64,000 bases of DNA. It comes from Candidatus Paraprochloron terpiosi LD05. GTDB taxonomy: Bacteria > Cyanobacteriota > Cyanobacteriia > Cyanobacteriales > Prochloraceae. The stretch is taken from NCBI GenBank assembly GCA_018141785.1, contig CP073341.1:2651422-2715421 (forward strand), written 5' to 3'. Made by a program: the position numbers and the translations under genes. The notes under the pieces are model-generated. The model was not told the origin of the DNA. It saw nothing but the letters and a program-made list of their open reading frames with translations, and ran no database searches. This document shows, in pieces, positions 1 to 8,746 of the stretch. Position 1 is the first letter of the stretch. Each line of letters starts with the position of its first letter.

Positions 1-99
1 GTAGCCATTTTTATCCTCAAACAAGTTAGTGTAAAAGAGTTTCAGGATAATGCTCAAATAGCTATAGCTACTGTTATGGAACGAGATTTAGATGTTTAA
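1..99 (+). CDS. C-terminal end of an unidentified protein (partial)
   Basis: Frame 1 is open from the window edge to a TAA at 97-99 and encodes 32 residues ending in MERDLDV. The start lies outside the window. The fragment is too short to name a family; it may be a chance open frame. Confidence 0.3.
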   Translation, partial: VAIFILKQVSVKEFQDNAQIAIATVMERDLDV

Positions 100-401
100 A
101 TTAGCTTGACTAAAGTGTTAATGTATATTATTGGTTAGAAACAACAGGATAATTTATGTGCATAAAAAACTAGGTTTGTAACCATGTTCCACATGCTCCC
201 CCCAGAACATTAGTTACTTCATCAGAAGTTCAAAAATTTGTGCGGAAAGGCAGATCCTCGAAGGAAAGATTGGAACGGACGGAATTGGGAATCAAGGACA
301 TCTTTCAAAGCTCCTTTTTTCATTACTCTTTTATTATAAACACAAAATTGCCAATTTAACTGAGAATAAGATTAGAATTGGTAAAAATTTGGTAAAGTGT
401 G
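100..401. other. Intergenic region without recognised genes
   Basis: AT-rich spacer between the left-edge fragment and the 3' end of the minus-strand gene at 402-1019. I see no tRNA, no convincing hairpin terminator and no ORF with coding character. Confidence 0.4.
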
Positions 402-1019
402 TCAAAGTTCAATAATACCTAGTAAAATTTGCAGCAGCAACTCTAATTGAGCAGGAACACTGTACAACATGATGTCTTGGGTAATCATGCGATTTGCTTG
501 ATCTAATTTGCCAAATCGCCAACCATCACCCGTGGTTACTGCTCCATAGACAATCTCTTGGTCTTCTACCTGAGCGAGGGCAATCATTTCAGCAGCTAGC
601 TGGGTAAACCCTCGGGATAAATCTTCCTTCTTCGCTTCCACTACTAAAAACTTTGGCGCAGACTGTAATAAGTAGTCGAGATTTCCCTTAAGCCAGTTAC
701 TGACATTGAGGGGGTACTCTAAACGCATTGGACAGCGACAAAACCGAGCAACAGCAAGTAGAATTGGGGCAATAATTACTTCTCTACGAGCTGTTTCACT
801 GGATAAAATTATTAACTTCAAAGAGTCTTGGATATCTTGCTGAAGTTGATTAAAGGGAGTGAGGGACTTCTGTGTTTTGGGAAGAGCCAACACATCACTA
901 GCAAAGCCATATCCCAGTTCGGCAAGAATTTGGTCTACTTCGTAAGTCATCTCGAAGTAAGAACGGAAGGTATAGGATTGATCTTCCTGAAGGATTTTCA
1001 ATTTGGCCATGGGAGTCAT
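402..1019 (-). CDS. Hypothetical protein with PD-(D/E)XK nuclease-like core
   Basis: 205 residues. Residues about 112-131 read NLDYLL...FLVVEAKK, a D115...E128-x-K130 pattern like the core of PD-(D/E)XK restriction-endonuclease-like folds. Cyanobacterial proteins of this size are usually annotated as hypothetical or as distant type I restriction-like proteins; a nuclease activity is inference only. It is the last gene of a minus-strand run: its ATG overlaps the gatC stop (TAATG), so translational coupling is likely. A second in-frame Met (MAKLK) three codons later is an alternative start. Confidence 0.7.
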   Translation of the reverse strand: MTPMAKLKILQEDQSYTFRSYFEMTYEVDQILAELGYGFASDVLALPKTQKSLTPFNQLQQDIQDSLKLIILSSETARREVIIAPILLAVARFCRCPMRLEYPLNVSNWLKGNLDYLLQSAPKFLVVEAKKEDLSRGFTQLAAEMIALAQVEDQEIVYGAVTTGDGWRFGKLDQANRMITQDIMLYSVPAQLELLLQILLGIIEL

Positions 1020-1309
1020 TATTCAGAACTCAGAATTTGCGGTACCCGGAAGAAGTCATCATCCCGGGAGGGTGCTTCTGCTAAAAGGCTCTCCCTCCCG
1101 CTACTGAACTCCAACTCATCAGCACGGGTAACATTGTTGATTTCAATTGCTCTTGTGGTTGGAGTTACATCTGATGTATCTAATTCCTGTAACTGTTCAA
1201 AATATTCTAGAATACTGCTCAGTTGAGTAGCAAATCGCTCCTCTTGTGAAGGTTCTAATTGCAAACGAGCGAGATGGGCTACTTTACGAACTTCCTCTAC
1301 ATCAATCAT
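1019..1309 (-). CDS. gatC: Asp-tRNA(Asn)/Glu-tRNA(Gln) amidotransferase subunit C
   Basis: 96 residues, the normal length for GatC, the small subunit that stabilises GatA and anchors it to GatB in the amidotransferase that makes Gln-tRNA(Gln) (and Asn-tRNA(Asn)) by transamidation. The N-terminus MIDVEEVRKVAHLARLQL and the SSILEYFEQLQELDTSDV segment are typical of the family. gatA and gatB are not in the window, as is common in cyanobacteria. Its stop overlaps the start of the downstream gene. Confidence 0.95.
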   Translation of the reverse strand: MIDVEEVRKVAHLARLQLEPSQEERFATQLSSILEYFEQLQELDTSDVTPTTRAIEINNVTRADELEFSSGRESLLAEAPSRDDDFFRVPQILSSE

Positions 1310-1348
1310 AGTGGTTTTTGGTTTAGATGAATACAGGTTACCTCAGAG

Positions 1349-1870
1349 CTAGAAGAAGACATCCATTTCCGAACGTCCGGTTATTTTGAGCCAGTTTTGA
1401 GCTTCTATATAGTTATTGGGAGCAATGCGAATGGCTTGTTTCCAAAATTCAGCTGCTTTATCAAACAAAGCTTCTGCTGTCTCCTCTTCCCCCGCTTCCT
1501 TCGCTCTTTCTCCCTGAAAATGATAAATGACGGCAACATTATTCAGAGCTTGGGGCATTTGGGGATTGAATTCCAGCGCCTGTTGATAATATTCCAAAGC
1601 TTTTTCGTGTTCCCCATTGCTAGTGTGGATCAGGGCGATATTATAGAGGATATAACTGCGATCGTTGGTGTCTTCCTCTAGCTTCAGGGCTGCTTCGTAG
1701 TTTTCCAAAGCCTCCGCATATTCACCGTCAGACTGAGCTGACATACCATCGCGATAGTAAGCAAAAGCTTCTTTGGCTTTTTTATTCGTCGGTAGTGCTT
1801 TCAGGATGATATCAGCCATTACTGTGAAGCTTTTGTCAATAAAGTTGTCGTTCCGTTGAGTTCTGGGCAT
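1349..1870 (-). CDS. ycf3: Photosystem I assembly protein Ycf3
   Basis: 173 residues, the family length. N-terminus [20 protein letters not shown] is diagnostic of Ycf3, followed by three TPR units (about residues 35-68, 72-105 and 120-153; for example [20 protein letters not shown]). Ycf3 is a thylakoid-associated TPR chaperone needed for assembly of the PsaA/PsaB core. It lies upstream of gatC on the same strand with a 39-nt gap and may be cotranscribed. Confidence 0.97.
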   Translation of the reverse strand: MPRTQRNDNFIDKSFTVMADIILKALPTNKKAKEAFAYYRDGMSAQSDGEYAEALENYEAALKLEEDTNDRSYILYNIALIHTSNGEHEKALEYYQQALEFNPQMPQALNNVAVIYHFQGERAKEAGEEETAEALFDKAAEFWKQAIRIAPNNYIEAQNWLKITGRSEMDVFF

Positions 1871-1970
1871 AGTTATTGAGTACTTATCCGTGGTTGCAAT
1901 CTATTGTAGCGTTGTTTTGTTTCACGTAGTTAAATAAAAAAATACTCTCCCTTGACGACCAACTTATGGG

Positions 1971-3707
1971 TTACAACAATCCTAGTTGATGAAAGCCAGC
2001 ATAGCGCCCATTCTGTACTAGCAACTCTTCATGAGTACCAGACTCAATGATTTTCCCTTGCTCCAGAACTAGGATCCTGTCAGCACGACGTACCGTTGCC
2101 AGACGATGAGCAATGACAAAAACCGTGCGAGATACCATTATACGCTCTAAGGCTTCCTGTACCAAAGCTTCCGACTCGGCATCTAAAGCAGAAGTAGCCT
2201 CATCCAAAATAAGGATTTGCGGGTCCAGGATCATAGCACGAGCAATGGCAATTCGTTGTCTTTGCCCTCCTGAAAGATTAACCCCCCTCTCTCCTACATA
2301 GGTATAATACCCTTGGGATAACTGGGTAATAAACTGGTGCGCATTGGCAATTTTAGCAGCAGCCACTACTTCTTCTATGTTCCATTTTGTTTGACCAAAA
2401 GCAATGTTGGCAGCAATAGTACCAGAAAAGAGGATAGTTTCCTGGGGCACCATAGCAATTTTGCGGCGCAGACTAGTTAAAGTAACTTCCCCAATATCTA
2501 CTCCGTCAATCAAAATCTCACCCTCATCCAGATTATAAAAGCGAGGGAGTAAATTAACCAGAGTAGTTTTCCCAGCCCCGGAAGCGCCTACTAGAGCAAT
2601 AGTTTCCCCAGACTCAGCTATCAGACTGAGGTTCCGCAGTACGGTTGTTGCTTCACCGGGGTAAGTAAAAGTGACATTCCGATACTCAACCTTCCCAGTA
2701 ATCTTCCCCAGAGATAGAGCACCCTCCTTTTCCACTACTAAGGGTTTTAGGGCTAGGAGTTCAAAAATACGCTCTGCGGAAGCTTGGGACTGCTTGAATT
2801 CATTATAATTGCTCGTAATATGACCAATAGGGTCGATGAGCATAGCCACTCCAGTGACGTAACTGATAAACTGGCTTCCAGTGAGATTGCCCTGAGAAAT
2901 CTGCCAAGCCCCCAAAAAAAACAAAAACACCACACTCATAGCCTCTAAAAACCCCACCACCACAAACTGTATTGCCTTAACCTTCTCTGCGAGATATTTT
3001 GCCTGGCTATTTTCTTCAGCTTCCTCCGTGAACCGTCTAATTTCGTATTCTCCAGCTGCAAAAGCTTGTACCAAACGAATACCACTAAATACTTCCGTCA
3101 ACAAAGATGATAAATTGGCGATGCGATTTTGACTGCGACGGGAATATTGGAGCAACTTTTCTCCAAAGGTACCAATTAAAAATGCCATTAAGGGAGCGAT
3201 AATTAAACTAGCTAGAGTAAGTTGCCAATTTAGGTAGAACATGTAACCCAGCACCACAATTAATTGCAGCATACAAGGAATGAAGTCGTGAAATATTTTA
3301 TTCACTACTTCCCCAATGCGGTCAATATCTTCCGTTAATCTGTAACAAAGGTCTCCAGTCTTAGCTTCACTAAAATAGTTAATACTTAAACTTTGTACAT
3401 GCTTGTATACTCTCAAGCGCAAATCTAATGCTATCCTTAAAGCAGCCTGAGCCATAAGAACATCCTGTCCATAGAGTACGGCTCCCCGCACCAGGAAAAC
3501 AACCGCAGCCACCCCAGCAAGAGAGGTGATCGCCCTAACATTTCCCTCTCCAATATAGGTAGCCATCCGCTCAGCCAACCAAGCCAAAATTGGCCAAAAA
3601 GCTGTAAAAGCGAGGGTACAAACAAATGCCTTCGTTATAGTAGGTAGTTGGGGGCGAAGATAGGGGAAAAGCTGTTTATTCATCTTTAAGAATAGGCCAT
3701 AGCTCAT
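1971..3707 (-). CDS. ABC transporter, fused permease/ATPase (MsbA/HepA-like exporter)
   Basis: 578 residues in the half-transporter layout: a six-helix membrane domain (about 20-310) followed by a nucleotide-binding domain. Visible motifs are Walker A GASGAGKTT (from about 374), signature LSGGQRQR (478-485), Walker B ILILDE (498-503) and an H-loop AHRLAT near 535. It would act as a dimer exporting a lipid or other amphiphile; the substrate cannot be read from the sequence. It is transcribed divergently from the MBL-fold gene, 44 nt apart, so their promoters overlap. Length and motifs are complete. Confidence 0.92.
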   Translation of the reverse strand: MSYGLFLKMNKQLFPYLRPQLPTITKAFVCTLAFTAFWPILAWLAERMATYIGEGNVRAITSLAGVAAVVFLVRGAVLYGQDVLMAQAALRIALDLRLRVYKHVQSLSINYFSEAKTGDLCYRLTEDIDRIGEVVNKIFHDFIPCMLQLIVVLGYMFYLNWQLTLASLIIAPLMAFLIGTFGEKLLQYSRRSQNRIANLSSLLTEVFSGIRLVQAFAAGEYEIRRFTEEAEENSQAKYLAEKVKAIQFVVVGFLEAMSVVFLFFLGAWQISQGNLTGSQFISYVTGVAMLIDPIGHITSNYNEFKQSQASAERIFELLALKPLVVEKEGALSLGKITGKVEYRNVTFTYPGEATTVLRNLSLIAESGETIALVGASGAGKTTLVNLLPRFYNLDEGEILIDGVDIGEVTLTSLRRKIAMVPQETILFSGTIAANIAFGQTKWNIEEVVAAAKIANAHQFITQLSQGYYTYVGERGVNLSGGQRQRIAIARAMILDPQILILDEATSALDAESEALVQEALERIMVSRTVFVIAHRLATVRRADRILVLEQGKIIESGTHEELLVQNGRYAGFHQLGLL

Positions 3708-3721
3708 GGGCTGGATAATGC

Positions 3722-3727
3722 TATAAT
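3722..3727 (+). promoter_or_regulatory. Candidate -10 box for the MBL-fold gene
   Basis: A perfect TATAAT lies 24 nt upstream of the ATG at 3752, in the 44-nt gap between the divergent ABC transporter and MBL-fold genes. No clear -35 hexamer is seen at the expected spacing, so the assignment is tentative. Confidence 0.35.
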
Positions 3728-3751
3728 AGATGAAAAATCTGGATCCTGACG

Positions 3752-4516
3752 ATGGAGTTGACCTACCTAGATAGTAATACCTGGCTGATTGACAATGGAG
3801 TGGGACGCATACTGCTAGACCCTTGGTTAGTGGGACCCTTAGTGTTTGGGAATTTTCCCTGGTTCTTTAAAGCAGAAAGAACCGTTCCTCGCTCTATTCC
3901 CAAAAATATCGATTTAATTCTACTATCTCAGGGTTTGCCAGACCATGCTCACCCAGAAACTCTGAAACAACTCCATCGTAATATTCCTGTAGTCGCTTCC
4001 CCTAATGCTGCTAAAGTAGTGAAGAGATTGGGTTACGAAGAAGTAACCGTATTAGAGCATGGAGATACCTTTACCAGCAACGTTAGTCTGTCAATTAAGG
4101 CAGTTCCCGGTTCTCCTATTGGTCCTATGTTGGTGGAAAATGGCTATCTTATCCAAGACTTAAAGGAAGGTTATACTATCTACTACGAACCCCACGGTTA
4201 TCATTCTCCTGAGCTTCAAAAATCCCCCTCCGTAAATGTAGCTATTACTCCCATTGTTGACGTTAAAATACCTTTATTGGGAGCAATTATTAAGGGAAGA
4301 AAAAGTGCTTTACAACTCTGTCAATGGCTGAAACCCCAAGTAATTATACCAACTGCTGCTGGGGGAGATGTTGTGTTTACCGGGTTGCTGAATGCTTTAT
4401 TGCAAACTGAGGGGAGTGTGTCAGAATTGCGATCCTTATTAAAGGACAATAAGCTAAGTACAAAGGTAGTTGAACCCATACCTGGAACACCTTTTAGGTT
4501 ACCATTGAAAATATAA
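3752..4516 (+). CDS. MBL-fold (UlaG-like) protein with degenerate metal site
   Basis: 254 residues with the layout of UlaG-like beta-lactamase-fold proteins: strand-rich N-terminus (ELTYLDSNTWLI), then LILLSQGLPDHAHPETLK where a normal enzyme has HxHxDH. Only D-H-x-H of the motif remains; the first two histidines are S and G. A later YYEPHGYH segment supplies further His. Metal binding and hydrolysis are therefore uncertain, though I believe this variant motif recurs in cyanobacterial homologues. Monocistronic; divergent from the ABC exporter, convergent with mutM. Confidence 0.8.
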   Translation: MELTYLDSNTWLIDNGVGRILLDPWLVGPLVFGNFPWFFKAERTVPRSIPKNIDLILLSQGLPDHAHPETLKQLHRNIPVVASPNAAKVVKRLGYEEVTVLEHGDTFTSNVSLSIKAVPGSPIGPMLVENGYLIQDLKEGYTIYYEPHGYHSPELQKSPSVNVAITPIVDVKIPLLGAIIKGRKSALQLCQWLKPQVIIPTAAGGDVVFTGLLNALLQTEGSVSELRSLLKDNKLSTKVVEPIPGTPFRLPLKI

Positions 4517-4566
4517 TATGTCACCAAAAACTTACTTATTAACTGGTAAATACTAATAACTTAACA

Positions 4567-5403
4567 TTATGTTACATACTTTTGGCATTGAGGACAAAAA
4601 TGAGTCGATCTCCCTCCCAACTTAATGCGCTCAATAGCAGTACTGCAAACGCGACAAGGCTCTCCCTTGCGTCCATAAACCCAAGCTACACCACCATAGT
4701 TACCATTAACTCCCATAACATTTAAAAAATCCTTAAAAGTAGTACCACCTTCCTCCATCGCCCTCTGCAAAACTTCCAGAATTGACCTTCTGAGACTCTC
4801 AATTTGGGCTAAACTTAAATTAGCTGCGATCGCCTCTGGTTGTATCCTGCTCCTAAATAATATCTCATCTGCATAAATATTCCCAATACCCGCCACCAAT
4901 CCCTGATCCAAAAGTAAAGTTTTAATACAACGCTTGCTTTTTCCCAGTTTCTGTGCTAAGTATTCAATAGTAAAATGGTCACTAAAAGGTTCTGGTCCCA
5001 ATTTTTGCAAGCCAGTAATCACCTTTGATGGTTGAGAATTTTCCACCAACCATATTTTGCCGAAAGTGCGGGTATCCACGAATCGCAACTCCCTCTCCCC
5101 CTGGAAAAATAATCGAATCCGGGTATGCTTTTGGCAAGAATCGAGGGGATTGCACCACAAAAGTTGACCGCTCATACGCAGATGTACTCCCAGCCAACCG
5201 CGATCCAGTTCAGCCAATAGATACTTACCCCTCCTGTGCCACTGAATAACAGTTCTACCCCTGATTTGAGAGCAAAACTCTGCTCCTGAAACAGGATAGG
5301 CGAGGGAGCGTTCCAGAAACACTTCCCCACCTTGAATTATTTGTCCGAGGGTCAAAAGATTGAGGGAGCGACGAATTGTTTCTACTTCTGGTAATTCCGG
5401 CAA
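4567..5403 (-). CDS. mutM: Formamidopyrimidine-DNA glycosylase (8-oxoguanine repair)
   Basis: 278 residues. Begins MPELPEVETIRRSL: after Met removal Pro2 is the Schiff-base nucleophile and Glu3 the catalytic acid of Fpg enzymes. The helix-two-turn-helix region (about 160-215, with LLDQGLVAGIGNIYADEILF) and the C-terminal zinc finger CRVC...CPQC are intact. Excises 8-oxoguanine and other oxidised purines and nicks the abasic site. It follows psaE by 18 nt on the same strand and is probably cotranscribed with it, a sensible link between photosystem I and oxidative-damage repair. Confidence 0.96.
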   Translation of the reverse strand: MPELPEVETIRRSLNLLTLGQIIQGGEVFLERSLAYPVSGAEFCSQIRGRTVIQWHRRGKYLLAELDRGWLGVHLRMSGQLLWCNPLDSCQKHTRIRLFFQGERELRFVDTRTFGKIWLVENSQPSKVITGLQKLGPEPFSDHFTIEYLAQKLGKSKRCIKTLLLDQGLVAGIGNIYADEILFRSRIQPEAIAANLSLAQIESLRRSILEVLQRAMEEGGTTFKDFLNVMGVNGNYGGVAWVYGRKGEPCRVCSTAIERIKLGGRSTHFCPQCQKYVT

Positions 5404-5421
5404 ATCTTGCTGCTTGAGATA

Positions 5422-5634
5422 CTAAGACACTACTTGCAGTTCTCTTTCGGCAAAGTTATTGGTGTTTACCCCACTAGCAGAACCGCTAAAGCCGGTGTAG
5501 TTGACCTTGTCAAAGCGAACGATGACCGGATAGATAATGCCGCTCTTGTCAACGCTGGCGACAGTACCGACATCTCCATACCAATATGATTCCTTGCGCA
5601 GAATTCTAACTTTCGAGCCGCGTTTAATAGCCAT
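5422..5634 (-). CDS. psaE: Photosystem I reaction centre subunit IV
   Basis: 70 residues, the usual PsaE length. [20 protein letters not shown] and [20 protein letters not shown] are family hallmarks of this SH3-like stromal/cytoplasmic subunit, which supports ferredoxin docking and cyclic electron flow. It heads a likely psaE-mutM transcription unit. One GTTACAAA octamer lies just upstream of the start, resembling half of the RpaB-binding HLR1 site; no second half is seen, so regulation is not claimed. Confidence 0.97.
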   Translation of the reverse strand: MAIKRGSKVRILRKESYWYGDVGTVASVDKSGIIYPVIVRFDKVNYTGFSGSASGVNTNNFAERELQVVS

Positions 5635-5771
5635 AAATTTTCTTTTTCTTTTGTAACTGATCAGTTTTGCGATTGTTGAGCAATTGCTTGTTGCCCAAAT
5701 GGGTTCTCTACAAAGATTACTACAATGAGGGCACTTTTTAAGTTTAAGTTTTATTAACTAAGGTTATTGGT

Positions 5772-6026
5772 TTACTCGGGCAATTGACAGCAATTCACCT
5801 GATCCAGGCACACTTTACCCGATTGGAGCGCCCACCGTACTAGTTTGACCCGATTATCAGTAGCTGTCTTAGTGAGGATATTGCTGATATGATTGTCTAC
5901 AGTGCGCTTACTAATTTTTAGTCGCTCCGCAATTGCCTGATTGGTAGATCCAGTAGTTACCAGCTGGATGATTTGCAATTCTCGCTCTGAAAGAAGACCA
6001 GTTTTCTTAAATTTCCTGGCAGCCAT
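5772..6026 (-). CDS. pedR: LuxR-type small regulator, PedR-like (redox-responsive)
   Basis: 84 residues consisting almost entirely of a LuxR/GerE helix-turn-helix (LLSERELQIIQLVTTGSTNQ, then AIAERLKISKRTVDNHISNI) plus a short tail with Cys73, Cys79 and Cys80. In Synechocystis PedR, a protein of this type, a C-terminal cysteine is the site of thioredoxin-dependent inactivation linked to photosynthetic electron transport. The tail here has the same character, and the gene lies directly upstream of psaE on the same strand (137-nt gap). The name rests on architecture and context. Confidence 0.75.
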   Translation of the reverse strand: MAARKFKKTGLLSERELQIIQLVTTGSTNQAIAERLKISKRTVDNHISNILTKTATDNRVKLVRWALQSGKVCLDQVNCCQLPE

Positions 6027-6137
6027 AAGTATTTATTCTTTAGTACATTTACTCAATATTCATTTTATTGTAGAAGGAACTATTAATTGTGGACAGTTCC
6101 TGCTAAACTAAAAGCAGTAGTTAGCTATGTGGTTGTG

Positions 6138-7109
6138 GTGACTAATCCTCGTATTATCTGCCTGGGGGAAATATTGTTCGACCTGCTAGCAGAACAAATA
6201 GGACAGGATCTAGAAGCAGTGTCCGACTGGACAGCTTACCCCGGAGGTGCTCCAGGAAATGTAGCCTGCGCGGCACAGAAATTGGGAACTCATGCAGCTT
6301 TTATCGGCTGTGTTGGGGCTGATGAACCGGGAGATCATCTGGTGGAACTGTTAGAATCGGTAGGAGTAGATACCACAGGAGTACAGCGTCATCCCACTGC
6401 CGCCACGCGGAAAGTTTACGTTCTGCGCACGTCCACAGGTGATCGCTCTTTTGCAGGTTTTGGCGCTGCCACAGATACATTTGCCGATACCTATCTCAAC
6501 AGCGCAAACTTGCCCTCTCAGTTATTTACCACAGCAGAGTTTCTCGTCCTTGGTACCCTGGAACTAGCTTATGAGGCAAGCAGAGAGGCGACTTTCCGGG
6601 CTTTGGAGTTAGCAGAACAAAATAACGTTAAAGTGGCATTGGATGTAAATTGGCGTCCTATGTTTTGGCAAAACCCTGAAGAAGCTGAACCCCTAATCAG
6701 AGAACTGTACAAGAAAGTGGATTTGCTCAAGTTGTCTGAAGAAGAGAGCACATGCCTATTTCAGACGGAAGATGCAGGGGAGATTGCCCACCGAGACGAC
6801 ACTCCAGACGCAGTTATTGTCACTGCTGGAGGAGAGGCACCTGTAAGTTATTGTTTTGGTAAACATGAAGGTAAAGTTCCTCCTTTTTCAGTGGCAGTTG
6901 TGGATACAACTGGAGCAGGGGATGCTTTTTTGGCAGGAGTTATCCACCAATTGTGTCGCCGAGGAATGGGTTGTTTAGACAATGGGGAGGTGGTTCGGGA
7001 GATTGTAACTTATGGTTGTGCTGTTGGTGCCTTGACTACTACCAAACCAGGGGCGATCGCTGCTCAACCAACAACTATAGAAGTGGATCTATTTCTCAAT
7101 AATAACTAA
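6138..7109 (+). CDS. PfkB-family carbohydrate kinase (fructokinase-like)
   Basis: About 323 residues from the GTG at 6138; the frame is open back to a TTG at 6087 that has an AGAAGGAA upstream, so the start is uncertain. PfkB signatures are present: PRIICLGEILFDLLAE at the N-terminus, the GGAPGNVACAAQKLG substrate/ribokinase motif, and VVDTTGAGDAFLAGVI, the signature-2 motif holding the anion hole and catalytic Asp. Phosphorylates a sugar with ATP; fructose is the likely substrate by similarity to cyanobacterial fructokinases. Stands alone on the plus strand, divergent from pedR. Confidence 0.88.
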   Translation: MTNPRIICLGEILFDLLAEQIGQDLEAVSDWTAYPGGAPGNVACAAQKLGTHAAFIGCVGADEPGDHLVELLESVGVDTTGVQRHPTAATRKVYVLRTSTGDRSFAGFGAATDTFADTYLNSANLPSQLFTTAEFLVLGTLELAYEASREATFRALELAEQNNVKVALDVNWRPMFWQNPEEAEPLIRELYKKVDLLKLSEEESTCLFQTEDAGEIAHRDDTPDAVIVTAGGEAPVSYCFGKHEGKVPPFSVAVVDTTGAGDAFLAGVIHQLCRRGMGCLDNGEVVREIVTYGCAVGALTTTKPGAIAAQPTTIEVDLFLNNN

Positions 7110-7149
7110 ATCCAATTAGTAAGTACTATGTTCAGAGTATTGTAAGGTT

Positions 7150-8604
7150 ATGACTCTGATAGAACTGATACTTGATACCCAATCGCAACTAGTAACAGTT
7201 CGTAATCCCTCACCAACCATTTCAGTACTATGGGATCGAGCAGTACAACAGGCTGTTATTAATACGAAAGTTGGTCCTACGATTGCCTCTCGAGCTCACG
7301 GCATTGTACATACAGCTATGTATGATGCCTGGTCTGCGTATAATCTAAGGGCAGTTGGAACCCAATTAGGTGATAATTTGCAACGCCCTATCCCTGAGCA
7401 TACACAGACTAACAAACTTGAAGCCATGAGTTATGCGGCTTACCGGGTGCTGACAGAGCTTTTCCCCACAGAGCAAGCCATTTTTGATCAACTCATGGCA
7501 GAGTTGGGGTTCAATCCCAACAACACTACCACTGATCCTACAACACCTATAGGAATCGGAAATCTCTCAGCAGAGGCTCTCATGGAGTTTCGGCGGACAG
7601 ATGGTTCAAATCAACTTAATGGCTTTGCTGATACGACTAATTATCAGCCTGTCAACACAAACTCCAGCAACATTACAGATCTTGCTAAGTGGACCCCTGA
7701 ATTTGTTCCCATTGACTCTGATTCAAATTTACAGCAGTTTCTCACGCCCCAATGGTCTGTGGTTGCTCCCTTTGCCCTAGATTCTCCCGATGCTGTCCGA
7801 CCTGTAGCACCGGAACCTTTTTTACTGGTAGAAGGAGCAACGGTAGATTTAAGTGCCAGAACTATTACCCTATCTAATGGCGATGTGATACCCATTAGTT
7901 CAGCGATTGTGGGAACTGATGTTAATGCAGGGGCAATTATTAATCAGGCATTTGTTGAGCAAGCGGAAGACTTGATTGTAATTAGTGCTGGTCTTACAGA
8001 TGAACAAAAATTGGTAGCGGAGTTCTGGGAAGATGACAGCGGCACTTCCTTCCCTCCAGGAACTTGGATGACCTTCGGGGAATTTGTTTCAGCTCGGGAT
8101 AATAATACATTGGATGAAGATGTTGTTCTTTTCTTCGCTCTAGGTAATGCTGTTTTTGATGCGGGAGTCGCTACCTGGGAAGCGAAAGTATTTTATGACT
8201 ACGTGCGTCCTGTCCGTGCAATTCGGGAATTAGGCAAACTTGGACTTCTCAACAATGGCACAACAGGAACTGATGCTATCACCGGTGAAACTGGTTTTGT
8301 TATTGATGCCTGGGCAGGACCTGGGACGCCAAAGGCGGTTGCTCCGCAATTGGGAACAAGAACTATTCTAGCTGAGAACTTCCTAAGTTATCAAGGTAGT
8401 GAGCCCTCCCCTCCTTTTGCAGAGTACACATCGGGCCATAGTGCCTTCAGTACTGCGAGGGCAGAAATTTTACGCTTGTTTACAGGCAGCGATGCATTTG
8501 GGACATCCATTACCTTCCAGCCGGGAGAATCTCGCTTTGAAGACTTACCTAATGGTGGTGACCAGGATTTTGATGACCTCATTGTCCAGGTTGAGTTTGC
8601 TTAA
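7150..8604 (+). CDS. Vanadium haloperoxidase/PAP2-like protein with DUF4114-like tail (hybrid, active site incomplete)
   Basis: 484 residues. Most of it matches the cyanobacterial vanadium-dependent haloperoxidase-like (PAP2 superfamily) type: LWDRAVQQAV near the N-terminus, K-V-F-Y-D-Y-V-R-P-V-R-A-I-R near 345 (vanadate-binding Lys and Arg) and YTSGHSAFSTA near 425 (acid-base His). The family then needs a final R...GxH segment with the vanadate-ligating His; here the protein passes from PGESRFE straight into DLPNGGDQDFDDLIVQVEFA, which is like the end of a DUF4114 domain, and stops. Either an internal deletion fused two cell-surface-type modules or this is a non-catalytic variant. No signal peptide is evident. 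Confidence 0.75.
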   Translation: MTLIELILDTQSQLVTVRNPSPTISVLWDRAVQQAVINTKVGPTIASRAHGIVHTAMYDAWSAYNLRAVGTQLGDNLQRPIPEHTQTNKLEAMSYAAYRVLTELFPTEQAIFDQLMAELGFNPNNTTTDPTTPIGIGNLSAEALMEFRRTDGSNQLNGFADTTNYQPVNTNSSNITDLAKWTPEFVPIDSDSNLQQFLTPQWSVVAPFALDSPDAVRPVAPEPFLLVEGATVDLSARTITLSNGDVIPISSAIVGTDVNAGAIINQAFVEQAEDLIVISAGLTDEQKLVAEFWEDDSGTSFPPGTWMTFGEFVSARDNNTLDEDVVLFFALGNAVFDAGVATWEAKVFYDYVRPVRAIRELGKLGLLNNGTTGTDAITGETGFVIDAWAGPGTPKAVAPQLGTRTILAENFLSYQGSEPSPPFAEYTSGHSAFSTARAEILRLFTGSDAFGTSITFQPGESRFEDLPNGGDQDFDDLIVQVEFA

Positions 8605-8746
8605 TATACCCGCAAGGTAAAACAGCTACAAACGCTCCTGCTGAGGAGTTGCGCCGGACTTGCCTTGATGAAATTAGCCTTAGAGTCAGGGGTTTAGACT
8701 ATAATTTAATCTAACTCTATTCTCTGTTTCCTCTCTATTAACTGAT

